A stretch of DNA of 64,000 nt from Craspedostauros australis (GCA_026770025.1 JAMXDE010000013.1:930001-994000), one strand, 5' to 3'; positions 33,539 to 43,033 are shown, counted from the stretch's first letter. Numbers and translations: made by a program. Notes: generated by a model not told the origin, from the sequence alone.

Positions 33539-34549
33539 ATGAAGTTCACCAACGCATTCCAACTCCTCTCCACCATGGCCGTCGTCGCCCTCAACAGCGC
33601 CCAGGCCTCCGATGACACCGCCAAGGTCTCGTCTGGAGTCGTCGTGAGCGACGTCATTGACATCGACAACAGCGGAGATCGCAAGTTCAGCAACTACCAG
33701 TACCAGTCCTACCACTCCCAATCCGCATCCGGCACCGACAGTTGCTGCGACAATGTCGTCATGATCAACGTCGGCACCACCATGGTGGTCACCGACTATC
33801 AACTCATGTCCCAGAAGATCGTGGAGGAGGACCCCAACCAATCCACCGTCGTCTTCATGATGGACAACCGTGCCGGCAATCCCATCAAGCAGAACTCCGA
33901 AGACTTCATCCATCTCACAAACACAATCTCCTCTGATATCACCAACATCTTGCCGGACTGTTGCCTCAGCCAGCCCAAGAACGGATACTTGCTCGGCGGC
34001 CATTCCGCTGGAGGACAGGCCGCTGTTGACGCCATCTCCGAACTTGCCGGGCCTGGTCCGCACGATGAGGAGTTCGGATTCACCGTCGCCGGATACCTCG
34101 GACTGTCCGCCTTCGACGTCTCGAAGAATCCAACCGATATCAACGTTCCCAGCATGTCGTGGGACTTCAACGAAAACACTTGTGGCGTGGCACCCGAAAA
34201 CTCCGGTTTCGCAGCCTACGAGGGATCCAAGAAAGACCAGCGCATTCTTTACGAGGTGCACATCGAAGATCTCAAGACTTCCAATGGCATGCACTGCACC
34301 TTCACGGACAGCGGCTGCTTTGCCAGCTTCATCTGCGGAAAGAATGCCGATCAGCGCCCATGGATCCACCAAGCCGTCGGTGAGAGCGTGAACAAACTCT
34401 TCGCCCACGTGGTCGGCCAGCCATCCTTCTCCAAATCTGACATGGAGCTGTCCTCCACAGGGTTGCCGACGACCCTCTTCGTCAACCAGGAGTCTCCATC
34501 TTCGCAGTTTGCCGAGGCCCCCCATGGTTTCCAACCTGCCCTAGCCTAA
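33539..34549 (+). CDS. Secreted alpha/beta hydrolase, chlorophyllase/lipase-like, copy A
   Basis: 336 aa, single exon. Residues 1-22 form a signal peptide (MKFTNAFQLLSTMAVVALNSAQA), with no plastid motif after it, so secretion or an endomembrane compartment is likely. The nucleophile elbow GGHSAGG (Ser at about 157) follows the strand YLLG, as in chlorophyllase-like and cutinase-like alpha/beta hydrolases. The strand before it (DNVVMINVG..MVVTDYQLMSQKIV) matches the oxyanion-side strand and helix. The downstream AGYLGLSAFDV and PSMSWDFN fit the strand carrying the acid residue. Cysteines (CC at 64-65, CCLS, and C-x-F near the end) suggest disulphides. The substrate cannot be told from sequence. 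It is the first of two tandem copies, 747 bp from the next. Confidence 0.78.
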   Translation: MKFTNAFQLLSTMAVVALNSAQASDDTAKVSSGVVVSDVIDIDNSGDRKFSNYQYQSYHSQSASGTDSCCDNVVMINVGTTMVVTDYQLMSQKIVEEDPNQSTVVFMMDNRAGNPIKQNSEDFIHLTNTISSDITNILPDCCLSQPKNGYLLGGHSAGGQAAVDAISELAGPGPHDEEFGFTVAGYLGLSAFDVSKNPTDINVPSMSWDFNENTCGVAPENSGFAAYEGSKKDQRILYEVHIEDLKTSNGMHCTFTDSGCFASFICGKNADQRPWIHQAVGESVNKLFAHVVGQPSFSKSDMELSSTGLPTTLFVNQESPSSQFAEAPHGFQPALA

Positions 34550-35296
34550 TTGCTTCATGTGACGACGACATCAACGCCGATGATGGCGCGGGGAGGAGAT
34601 GCTTGGCTGGAACGCATTGGCTCATTGGGCAGGTAGATAGATAGAAAGAGAAACATGGAACAGAGAGAAGTGACAGGCTCACCAATACTTGCATGGCAAA
34701 GATTCATAAATAGCGCAAACGTACCATATTCACATCATCACCGTTGTACTTGTAGAAGTGTCGTACCAATGCAAATGGTACCCAGCACGCAACCGCACAA
34801 GTTCGTGAACGACACAGGCGCCTTCCTCTCTGCAGGAGCACTCCTTTCGCGAGCGAAAGATTCGTTCAACGACTCTGACGTTGCCTGGCCTTTGGTTGTT
34901 GTTCTAACTCACCGCAGCTCCAGTGGGCGCTCCACCTGGTTCGCCGACAGAACACCATAAATCTGAAGTTGTCGCAAAAGACTATCAACAGGTTCGTTGC
35001 GATCATAAATCTCAGCAACCGTATCTTTCGAATTTATGATTCCTCTGTGCAGGATTCATGTTGAGGAAAGTGAAGATCTTGGCTCGTTTCTCACATCGAC
35101 TTGACATCAAACCCGAAAATGCGAACTTCCAATGTTTGTGTGGCTTGACTGTTTGTTTGTCTGCGGATGATGCGCTGCTCGGTTGCTTCTGGATGGTCCT
35201 ATTGCCGATGGCTGATCTGTTTGAGTTCCTCACAATCCGAACCTCGGCCCAGTTCACAACAACCCCCTCCAACAACAAATCCAACCCTTCGCAACC
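34550..35296. other. Upstream region of hydrolase B with paired ATAAATCT boxes
   Basis: 747 bp. ATAAATCT occurs at 34957 and 35005, 48 bp apart (50 bp apart in copy A), in the duplicated context described for copy A. The last about 60 bp before the ATG are nearly identical to copy A (CAACAACAAATCCAACCCTTC). No further gene seen. Confidence 0.55.
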
Positions 35297-36316
35297 ATGA
35301 AGTTCACCAACACTCTCCAACTCCTCGCCACCATGGCCATCGTCGCTTGCAACGGCGCACAGGCCTCCGATGATACCTCCAACGTCTCGTCGGGTGTGGT
35401 GGTGGGCGACGTCATCGACATCAACAACTTCGCAAACCCCAAGTACGCTAACTACCAGTATCAGACGTACCATTCCGAGACCTCCAGCGGCACCGAAAGT
35501 TGCTGCGACAACGTCGTCTTCATCAACGTTGGTACTGCCATGGGAGTCACCAGCTACCAACTCTTGTCCCAGAAGATCGTCGAGGAGGACCCCAACCAAT
35601 CCACCGTCGCCATCATGATCGACAACAACGCTGGGTTTCTCAAAATCGTCAAGACATCCTCAGTCGACTACATCCATCTCACGAACCTCATCTCATCTGA
35701 TATCACCGGAATCTTGCCGGAATGCTGCCTCAGCCAGCCCAAGAACGGATACTTGCTCGGTGGCCATTCCGCCGGAGGACAGGCCGCCGTTGACGCCATC
35801 TCCGAACTTGCCGGGCCTGGTCCGCACGATGAAGAGTTCGAATTCACCGTCGCCGGATACCTCGGACTCTCTTCCTACGACGTCGCGAAGAATCCAACCG
35901 ATATCAACGTTCCCAGCATGTCGTGGGACTTCGATATGATGACCTGCTTCGTGGGTCCCAACCACTCGGGCATCCCAGCGTACGAGGGATCCGAGACCGA
36001 CAACCGCATCCTTTACGAAGTGCATCTCGAAGGTCTTGAGACCGCGAGTGGCATGCACTGTGCCTTCACAGATGACGGGTGCTTCACCGCCCTCGTTTGC
36101 GGTCTCAACGCCGATCAGCGCCCATGGATCCACCAGGCCGTCGGTGAGAGCGTGAACAAGCTCTTCACCCACGTGGTCGGCCAGCCATCCTTCTCCAAAT
36201 CTGACATGGAGCTCTCTTCCACAGGCTTGCCCACCACTCTGTACGTCAACGCGGACCCCGCACCTTCCTTGGACTTCGCCGAGGCTGTCCAAGGCCTCCG
36301 AACCGCACAGGCCTGA
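35297..36316 (+). CDS. Secreted alpha/beta hydrolase, chlorophyllase/lipase-like, copy B
   Basis: 339 aa, single exon, close paralogue of copy A. The signal peptide (MKFTNTLQLLATMAIVACNGAQA), the GGHSAGG elbow and the block NGYLLGGHSAGGQAAVDAIS are the same. Differences gather in two places: the insert after the central strand (IDNNAGFLKIVKTSSVDY against MDNRAGNPIKQNSEDF) and the stretch after PSMSWDF (DMMTCFVGPNHSGIPAYEG against NENTCGVAPENSGFAAYEG). Both lie where loops around the active site would be, so substrate range may differ. Length, cysteines and the final LSSTGLPTTLYVN are kept, so both look functional. Confidence 0.78.
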   Translation: MKFTNTLQLLATMAIVACNGAQASDDTSNVSSGVVVGDVIDINNFANPKYANYQYQTYHSETSSGTESCCDNVVFINVGTAMGVTSYQLLSQKIVEEDPNQSTVAIMIDNNAGFLKIVKTSSVDYIHLTNLISSDITGILPECCLSQPKNGYLLGGHSAGGQAAVDAISELAGPGPHDEEFEFTVAGYLGLSSYDVAKNPTDINVPSMSWDFDMMTCFVGPNHSGIPAYEGSETDNRILYEVHLEGLETASGMHCAFTDDGCFTALVCGLNADQRPWIHQAVGESVNKLFTHVVGQPSFSKSDMELSSTGLPTTLYVNADPAPSLDFAEAVQGLRTAQA

Positions 36317-37177
36317 TTTGGCATCTCGGATTGCGGTCAGTTGGCAACGGTGATGCGATGGGGAGGAGAAGCTGGGCAGAACTGCCGCGATGCTGGTAGA
36401 TTGACCAGAGTACGCCAGAATTAGCACCGTCGTCAGCGTCAATTACGCAGACCACTTTGCAGAAACTACCTAACGATAGCGGAATCATTTAAGGTTTCCA
36501 CTCTTGGTCACAACAGGACGCAACGTTGCTGCTCTCCAGTTTCTCGTTGCATTGAAGATGTTGCCTTGATTCTCATACGAGCTACAGACCCATACAGCCT
36601 CTTGGCCGTCGACAATCAAAACCTATCAACAATGCATAATAACATCAACTCTTTCATTGTGCGCACTTTGATATGGTCGTTCCTGCCAGTATCGTGATGA
36701 TACTTGCATACCAGAGCAGAGTTGCCGTGTTCTGGTATTGTTGAACGCCGGTCACAACAGCGGCATCGGAGGTATCCATTCGAACACTGCTGATCCAATG
36801 CGGCCAACATTTTGTGTTCAATCGTGGATCCGAGCGAAGGTCAGACCTTGTGCCTGAGCCTTGAGTGACACATCAATCCGCTCACAAACTCCGCGGATGA
36901 CGCGTTCGTGGAACTGAGAGGATTCCGCTGTCAGGCCACGCACTTTTCTCTTTCTGTGGTTCTCCCTCCAACCAACCAAAAGATGAGAAAGACTGGCATT
37001 CACACAAGAACAACGTGCGAGTGCCACAATGGCACGAGACTACCTACACCATCTCCATCATTCCTGCCAGACATTATGGCTCGTACACCAGACATCGTAG
37101 CCACACAACCAGAAAGGTGTCGGCAAAGATAGGAAGACCAACAGCAACCGCAACAGCAAAGAGAGAAGGAAACAACG
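36317..37177. other. Intergenic between hydrolase B and transporter A
   Basis: 861 bp without a supported gene. The last 60 bp before 37178 are CA-rich (CAACAGCAACCGCAACAGC), as in 5' leaders elsewhere in the window. Confidence 0.35.
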
Positions 37178-38836
37178 ATGTCCTCCGAAACGACTCCATT
37201 GTACAAGGCACTTCCAACACACTACGACTCCAGTCCCAATGATGGCATCGGTGGAAGCTCCGGCAAGTATGTCAAGAACGACACATACCGCAGCAGCGGA
37301 ATCACCAGCATCACTGCGATGAGCAGCAGAGCTGAGAGCGATGTCATGGAGATCGATATTGATGACGCCATCGGCATGATCGGAATGGGACGATTCCAGT
37401 TCGAGGTTTTGGTCTCGGCAGGCCTCTGTTTCGCATCGGATGCCATCGAGATCATGCTGCTGTCATTCCTCACCGTCGTGCTCACCGCTGAGTGGAATCT
37501 CACCGAACGAGAGATGGACACTGTGGTATCCGTCGTCTTCGCCGGTGCGATGATGGGGACTTTCGTTCTCGGAACCCTGGCAGATCGCATTGGTCGGAGG
37601 CCGGTGTGCTTGGTGACTGCCGTCATCGTGTCCGCCTTTGGCGTCCTCTCGGCTTTCGTCAACGATATTGGATGGTTCTACGTCGCTCGCTTCATGGTCG
37701 GCTTCGGGACAGGCGGAGGAACGGTGCCATTCGATATCTTCGCAGAATTCATCCCAACAACGAATCGGGGTATGAATCTGTTGTACATTGAGCTATTCTG
37801 GGCATTGGGATCCTTGCTGACACCGCTGATCGCCATGTGGACCCTCGGAGATGGTGAAGCTGATGGAGGCTCATGGAGATTGATGGTCATCTGCTGTGCC
37901 GTTCCCTGTGTGGTATCGATGATTCTGGGATTTTGGCTCGTGCCGGAATCACCACGCTGGCTTCTGACCCAGGGCCGACATGAGGAAGCCTTGGTCGTGT
38001 TGAGGCATGCGGCCGACAAGAATGGGAAGGATGGGAAGACGATGTTCCCCGACGATGTCGTGATCACGCACGACGAAGAAGAGTCAACTGATGACGACTC
38101 TTGTTTGAAGCTGCTGTCACCCAAGTGGTTCAAGTTCACCATGCAGCTATTTGCCTTGTGGATCGGATCGTCCTTCCTTTACTATGGTGGTATCCTGTTG
38201 GTCGCCATGGAATTCTCGAACGCTCGCGAGACCCTTCAAAGCGGCAATGCGTCTGCCCTTGATGGCAGCGCCGATGATTCATATGGTTTTGACTACAACG
38301 CAATCTTCATCAGCGGATCTGCTGAAGTCTTCGGGATATTCGCTGCCATGTCCACCATCGACAAATTGGGACGGGTGGCAACCCAGTCCTCAGCTTTCAT
38401 CCTGGGCAGCATTGCGTGCGCGCTGTTGGCCGTCATGAGCGAATCCATACCGAGGGCTGGGATGGTGACGCTGGCCTTCCTCGTGAGATTCTTCATGCTG
38501 GCCGGGAACTGCTCGACCTGGGTGTTCACACCGGAGCTGCTACCGACGGATATCCGAGCGACAGGGACTAGCGCCGCCAATGCCGCTGGTCGTGTGGGTG
38601 CATCCGTCGTTCCGTACTTCGTCACGCCGGGCATGGCACCATCCAGCATCGGTATGGTCATGATGGGCATGAGCGTGTGCACATGCTTCGTGTGTGCACT
38701 GCTGCCGGAGACTAGTGGCAGAGCATTGGGCGAAGCCACGCATGGAGATGATCGCATGGTGAAGGATGGCAGAAGCAAGGCTGGTGGGAAGTCGAACGAC
38801 GTGACCAAAGGAAGCGGCAGCAAAGGTGATCTGTGA
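37178..38836 (+). CDS. MFS transporter, SVOP/sugar-porter-like, copy A
   Basis: 552 aa, single exon, predicted 12 membrane spans. The cytosolic N-terminus carries ETTPLYKALPTHYD and an acidic stretch (MEIDIDDAIGMIGMGRFQFEVL), the usual entry to TM1 in SVOP-like transporters. The loop 2-3 signature DRIGRRP is at about 135-141, and PESPRWLL follows TM6 at about 257, the sugar-porter mark. An acidic intracellular loop of about 45 residues (EEESTDDDSCLKLL) separates the two halves. The C-terminal half keeps DKLGR and ends PETSGRALGE. The likely substrate class is an organic solute or sugar; nothing narrows it. A close paralogue lies 6.3 kb downstream in the same orientation (45117-46781). The N-terminal half is nearly identical between copies and the C-terminal half has diverged more. 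Confidence 0.87.
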   Translation: MSSETTPLYKALPTHYDSSPNDGIGGSSGKYVKNDTYRSSGITSITAMSSRAESDVMEIDIDDAIGMIGMGRFQFEVLVSAGLCFASDAIEIMLLSFLTVVLTAEWNLTEREMDTVVSVVFAGAMMGTFVLGTLADRIGRRPVCLVTAVIVSAFGVLSAFVNDIGWFYVARFMVGFGTGGGTVPFDIFAEFIPTTNRGMNLLYIELFWALGSLLTPLIAMWTLGDGEADGGSWRLMVICCAVPCVVSMILGFWLVPESPRWLLTQGRHEEALVVLRHAADKNGKDGKTMFPDDVVITHDEEESTDDDSCLKLLSPKWFKFTMQLFALWIGSSFLYYGGILLVAMEFSNARETLQSGNASALDGSADDSYGFDYNAIFISGSAEVFGIFAAMSTIDKLGRVATQSSAFILGSIACALLAVMSESIPRAGMVTLAFLVRFFMLAGNCSTWVFTPELLPTDIRATGTSAANAAGRVGASVVPYFVTPGMAPSSIGMVMMGMSVCTCFVCALLPETSGRALGEATHGDDRMVKDGRSKAGGKSNDVTKGSGSKGDL

Positions 38837-39187
38837 ACTTGGATCAGAATCCTTATTCTTATCGTTATGGTTATCAATATGCATAGTGGATGCCCCGAGG
38901 TGGTTCACAATTGTGGCAAATTAGCTCGTGTGATAGTTGGGAGCAGAGAGCATGGTCTTCTTCATGCTCGAATCTATAGTACTCTGATCGAACACGATGT
39001 GGCGCTATGCAACACCCATCGGTCATGGGCGTAGAAGAGTCTCATCTCTCTGTTCGTTGACAGCAGATTAGAGCAGAGTAGAGTGATAGGTCTTGAAGCA
39101 CCAACATCTGTGTTGAACTACTTGTATGAAGGTCGTGCGTCTAGTGTCTCGTGGCTTGAGTGGAGGCCAATTTTTTTGGTAATAATA
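38837..39187. other. Intergenic between transporter A and the first MITE-like copy
   Basis: 351 bp, no gene. Nothing recognised apart from a run of eight T near 39171. Confidence 0.35.
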
Positions 39188-39706
39188 GAGCCCAAACGTA
39201 ATGGCTGTTGTCTTGTTGGCTATTGTTTAGCTGTAGGGCAGAGGCTTGATTGACAAGCGGTCCGAACGAGAGTCTTCTGTTCCACAAGTAGTTGATTGAG
39301 AATACTGGTAGATGGTGAAGAAATGTGCAGATTATGAGATTAGTGCTAACGTTCTTCCCTGCGGGGAGGATCTCCTGTGGTGTCCTGAGTGACAGTGTGT
39401 ATGGGTCGTGTAGCCCATGTACTGTGGGTTGAGATCCCTTGGCTGTGTTCTGTGAGAGACAAGGTGCAATGATGTGCGTTGCTGGGGCACTGTTTCCCTG
39501 TGTCGGCGTTTTGGCGATGGTGGGTGTCAGTGGCTTGGTTATTGGAACCCTACTGGTTCCTTGACACAGGTTCCAAAGATCTGCTTCAATGTTCTGGATC
39601 TGTCCCTAAACGTGGGGGTCGGCGAAGTATTCATTTGATCTACTGGAGTGCTGACAGGTCGGGTGATTCGTAGTCTCTCTCTCTAAGGTGGGTACTAGTT
39701 TAGCTC
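39188..39706 (+). mobile_element. MITE-like non-autonomous DNA element, copy 1
   Basis: 519 bp with terminal inverted repeats: the left end GAGCCCAAAC matches the reverse complement of the right end GTTTAGCTC with about two mismatches. TA dinucleotides flank both ends (39186-39187 and 39707-39708), as for Tc1/mariner-type target duplication. About nine in ten bases match copy 2 at 42067-42584, in the same orientation. No transposase is encoded. The inside has short palindromes (GGAGATCTCC-like and GGAACC...GGTTCC). Confidence 0.7.
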
Positions 39707-40132
39707 TATTATCAACAACATCATGAACTAGAGTACTCTACGCTGTCCAACAGACTTCGTGGCTAAAATATTATTTTCGAGTCTGTCGCAGTGATACGCC
39801 GGCCATTTCATTGATCCAATCATCGTGCCAGGCACCAAAACGACCTGGTTAGTGAACTTTGGCCTAAAAAACGACCTGGTTAGTGAATTTGCTCGATTAG
39901 TAACCGTCAGGAACGTACGTGCGAACCCTGAAGCGAAATATTTTTTTGCTCGCGGCCCGTTGAATTGTGTCATGGCATCGCCTTCGTTTCGCCCTGAGGA
40001 ACAGTGCTCTCCAGACAACGCACTCAACGCACAACGCCCTCCTCGGACCACTGCATTCGCCACACAGCAACCAGGATCATCATTAACATCAACCACAAGA
40101 AGAACCACAGCAACGACTCAAGAAGCAGCATC
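39707..40132. other. Upstream region of the GT61 gene with a phased direct repeat
   Basis: 426 bp. AAAACGACCTGGTTAGTGAA occurs twice, starting at 39837 and 39868, exactly 31 bp apart (about three helical turns). This could be a paired protein-binding site upstream of the glycosyltransferase. No gene seen. Confidence 0.5.
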
Positions 40133-41611
40133 ATGTTATCGTCAACCATGCCAAGGCCTCCAAACACATGGCTACCGTCGATCCGTGGCGCAAACACGAG
40201 GCGTAAGCTCGTTTGTGCCATCGGCGTTACGATCACATTGACGATTATGAGGTGGTCTCCGCAGACATTGGGAGCTTTCACACCGTCAACCATTGGTGGC
40301 TCCAGAGATGCCGTCGTCGACACTTCAACACAAGAAGTTTCCAGCCACCCTCCTGGATGGAATAGCAACATCACGGACTTCCCATCCTTCATGCTGCAAT
40401 GGCCAACTGATACATTCAAGCCAGACCAATGCGATATCATGAACGCTTCAATGCCGTACATCTTCACCATCACCAACTATTCTAAATCGTACGATCCGGA
40501 GGATGCCTTCATTTCTTTTCACGGCAACATCACTGAAGCATGGAAGCAAGGTGGTGTTTCAATGAAGGAAGTCAATCACACGAATTCGACGAACATTGGT
40601 ATCGGTCAAGTCAAAACAGCCGCGTGTGGGATAGGCAACACTGCCTGGCTTGCCCACTTCCCACATCTGATGCAAAACTTGTACCCATGTTGGTCGTTGT
40701 GGCAACACTTCCCCGACGCTGAACACGTCTTTTTTCTTGGCGACACGATGGACAAAAACATGATTAATGGGTCTGTGTTAGGCGCTACAACTCTCAAACT
40801 GTTTGAAGCAGAGAACATTTCGTTCATCACCATGCCAAAGAAGCCCTACATCGAAGAATTCAAAGATCGCCCCAACGAGCTGCTCTTTGTCGGGGGGAAG
40901 ATCGTGAGTAGTCACTGGGATGTTGTGGAGGCAGGTGGTTACCGAGCTCCCCACAAAGATGACATGTCAGATTTCAGGACGCATGTCTTGAATCTATTTG
41001 GGTTGGACCGTTACGTCAATCAAGTTTGTGGAATGACTTCCCAGTCTGATGCGCATGAGGCATCCCCAAAATTGCTGAGAACCAACGGCAAAGCAGACAC
41101 AGGCGATGGCTCAAACGCCCCAACACGCCGCCCACCACGCATCGTCATCGCCAATCGTTTCAAAACCCGGAAATTGCTCGGAGCGCACAACATCTCCGTG
41201 CTCCTGCAGGAGGAGCTCAATCTTCCGTACACACCTCCCATTTTCTTCATCGAGCACCTGCCAGCCGAACAGCAACTGGAGTTATTCTCCAACATCGACA
41301 TCTTGCTGACACCGCATGGAGCGATGCTGACAAATATACCATTCATGCCTCGTTGCAGTTCAGTGATCGAAGTGATCCCGCGCGCCTATCCTCTTGGAAG
41401 ATACTTTGGAACACTGGCTGCAATATCCGGTGTCAATCATTCCTATGTCTACCTTGGAGAGGATTTGGTTGCCGACACTGTAGGTTGGAGAACGCGGAAG
41501 TTGCAAGCCCGTGCGCGCTCATTTCCACTATGCGCGCCAGTGCATGCGCTCATAGAGGCAGTGAAGATCCAGGTCGATCAGTGGCACCAGTGCTGCGGAT
41601 TTGCCGGTTAA
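40133..41611 (+). CDS. Glycosyltransferase family 61 (DUF563-type) protein
   Basis: 492 aa, single exon. Residues about 22-38 form one hydrophobic segment (KLVCAIGVTITLTIMRW), a type II membrane anchor expected for a Golgi enzyme. The GT61 catalytic region is at the C-terminus: FFIEHLPAEQQLELFSNID (about 370), the signature LLTPHGAMLTNIPFM (about 390), then VIEVIPRAYPLGRYFGTLA. Earlier blocks AWLAHFPHLMQNLYPCWSLW and KIVSSHWDVVEAGGYRAPH fit the N-terminal half of the fold. Family members include plant xylan xylosyl/arabinosyltransferases and animal EOGT; the donor sugar cannot be told here. The anchor is followed by LGAFTPS, which resembles a plastid ASAFAP motif, so plastid import is a less likely alternative. 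The start at 40133 is the ATG that leaves a short cytosolic tail. The gene lies between two MITE-like copies. Confidence 0.82.
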   Translation: MLSSTMPRPPNTWLPSIRGANTRRKLVCAIGVTITLTIMRWSPQTLGAFTPSTIGGSRDAVVDTSTQEVSSHPPGWNSNITDFPSFMLQWPTDTFKPDQCDIMNASMPYIFTITNYSKSYDPEDAFISFHGNITEAWKQGGVSMKEVNHTNSTNIGIGQVKTAACGIGNTAWLAHFPHLMQNLYPCWSLWQHFPDAEHVFFLGDTMDKNMINGSVLGATTLKLFEAENISFITMPKKPYIEEFKDRPNELLFVGGKIVSSHWDVVEAGGYRAPHKDDMSDFRTHVLNLFGLDRYVNQVCGMTSQSDAHEASPKLLRTNGKADTGDGSNAPTRRPPRIVIANRFKTRKLLGAHNISVLLQEELNLPYTPPIFFIEHLPAEQQLELFSNIDILLTPHGAMLTNIPFMPRCSSVIEVIPRAYPLGRYFGTLAAISGVNHSYVYLGEDLVADTVGWRTRKLQARARSFPLCAPVHALIEAVKIQVDQWHQCCGFAG

Positions 41612-42066
41612 GCAGTTGTTGGAGTCCGTCTGTGGCAAGTATGGTAGATACGGCTACTTTTTTCATATCAGTACTCTCTCTGTCTCTACTTGCAGAGAGT
41701 GTCACACATGATGGAGTACGAATATGTATCATCTGAGCCATCCAGCTTCACTTAAACGCAGAGTGTGTACTCTCGTATTGCGTGGTATGGTGTTGTACTG
41801 TACAATTACTTTTACTCTACTCGCACGTACCCGTACAAACATGAGAAACTCCACAGGAGCTTCTCCTTCGGCAGGTTATCCCTTCATGACCTAGTGCCTC
41901 AAAGAGCCAGCTGTAACCAACGTTTTTGGTTACAGTTGGTTACAAGCAAAATGTCATGTAGATCGTGGTACACGTTCTACGTAAGTCCCGAACAAAAAAA
42001 GGCCAAAGACAGCATCATTCATAGTCAAACTCTCCGGACTTAGCTCGTGTAAATATTCCTGTATTA
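41612..42066. other. Intergenic with hairpin, between GT61 and the second MITE-like copy
   Basis: 455 bp. A perfect 10-bp stem (CTGTAACCAA / TTGGTTACAG, 41911-41935, 5-nt loop) is followed at once by a further TTGGTTACA (41936-41944). No gene is supported. A short open stretch after ATG at 41950 ends at a GTAAGT donor, but I cannot tie it to any exon. Confidence 0.45.
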
Positions 42067-42584
42067 GAGCCCAAACGTAATGGTTGTTGTCTTGTTGGCT
42101 GTTGTTAGCTGTAGGGCAGAGGCTTGATTGGCAAGCGGTCCAAATGTGAGTCTTCAGGATCACAAGTAGTCAATTGAGAATACTAATGATGGGTGAAGAA
42201 ACATGCGGATTATGAGATTAGTGCTATGGTTCTTCCCTGCGGGGAGGATCTCCTGTGGTGTCCTGAATGACAGTGTGTGTGGGTCATGTAGCCCAAGTAC
42301 CATGGGTCGAGATCCGTTGGTTGAGTTCTGTGAGAGACAATGGGCGATGGTGCGTGTTGCTGGGGCTCTGTTTCCATGTGTCGGCGTTTTGGCGATGGTG
42401 GGTGTCAGAAACTTGGTTATCGGAACCCTACTGGGTCCTTGACACAGGTTCCAAAGATCTGCTTCAATGTTCTGGATCTGTCCCCAAACGTGGGGGTCGG
42501 TGAAGTATTTGTTCGATCTACTGGAATGCTGACAGGTCGGATAATTCGTAGTCTCTCTCTCTAAGATGGCTACTAGTTTAGCTC
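42067..42584 (+). mobile_element. MITE-like non-autonomous DNA element, copy 2
   Basis: 518 bp, same orientation and boundaries as copy 1: GAGCCCAAAC at the left, TAGTTTAGCTC at the right, TA on both sides (42065-42066 and 42585-42586). The flanks extend the inversion slightly (TATTA left, TAATA right). Its right end contains ATGGCTACTAG where copy 1 has GTGGGTACTAG. That ATG opens the UPRT frame that follows. Confidence 0.7.
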
Positions 42585-43033
42585 TAATAGATTTCACCAC
42601 GGATCTTTGCGCCATTTCCATCGTTCGCAGCGGTGATGCGCTGGTGGACACCGTCCGCTCCATCGATCCCAGTATTCCAGTTGGTAAGATCCTGATTCAG
42701 CGTGATGAGGACGATCCCGAAAAGAAGGCGAAGCTGTACTACTCGAAGATGCCACCCAGTATGGCACAGCGCTATGTGCTCCTGTGCGATCCCATGCTGG
42801 CCACGGGTGGTTCGGCCAAGCTGGCAATCCGCACGCTGGTCAACAAGTATCAGGTCAAGACATCTCAGATTGTGTTTGCCAACGTCATTTGTGCGCCCGA
42901 AGGACTTGAGGCTTTGGCGGAGGAGTTCCCAGACGTCAAGATCGTCACGGCGTGCGTCGATAGTCACCTGAATGAGGCCAAGTACATCGTTCCAGGGTTG
43001 GGTGACTACGGCGATCGGTTTTACAACACGTGA
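42566..43033 (+). pseudogene. Uracil phosphoribosyltransferase, C-terminal fragment with element-derived start
   Basis: 155 aa, open to its stop. From residue 9 on it matches the C-terminal part of eukaryotic UPRT (FUR1 / Toxoplasma type): TTDLCAISIVRSGDALVDTVRSI, GKILIQRDE, then the PRPP loop LLCDPMLATGGSA, and AAPEGL-like CAPEGLEALAEEFPDVKIVTACVD, ending YIVPGLGDYGDRFYNT. The family enzyme salvages uracil to UMP and is about 210-245 aa; roughly the first 90-110 residues are absent. The first six codons and one base (MATSLA) belong to the right terminus of the MITE-like copy at 42067-42584, and UPRT sequence begins at the element edge. No missing half was found upstream in the window. It is called a pseudogene because the N-terminal half of the fold is missing, though the frame itself is intact. 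A spliced far-upstream exon is the alternative. Confidence 0.72.

Noticed and set aside
39188-42584. The two 518-bp direct repeats as LTRs of a retrotransposon holding the GT61 gene
   Set aside because: Each repeat has its own inverted ends (GAGC...GCTC) rather than TG...CA, each is flanked by TA on both sides, the outer flanks show no shared 4-6 bp duplication, and no primer-binding site or pol domain lies between them.
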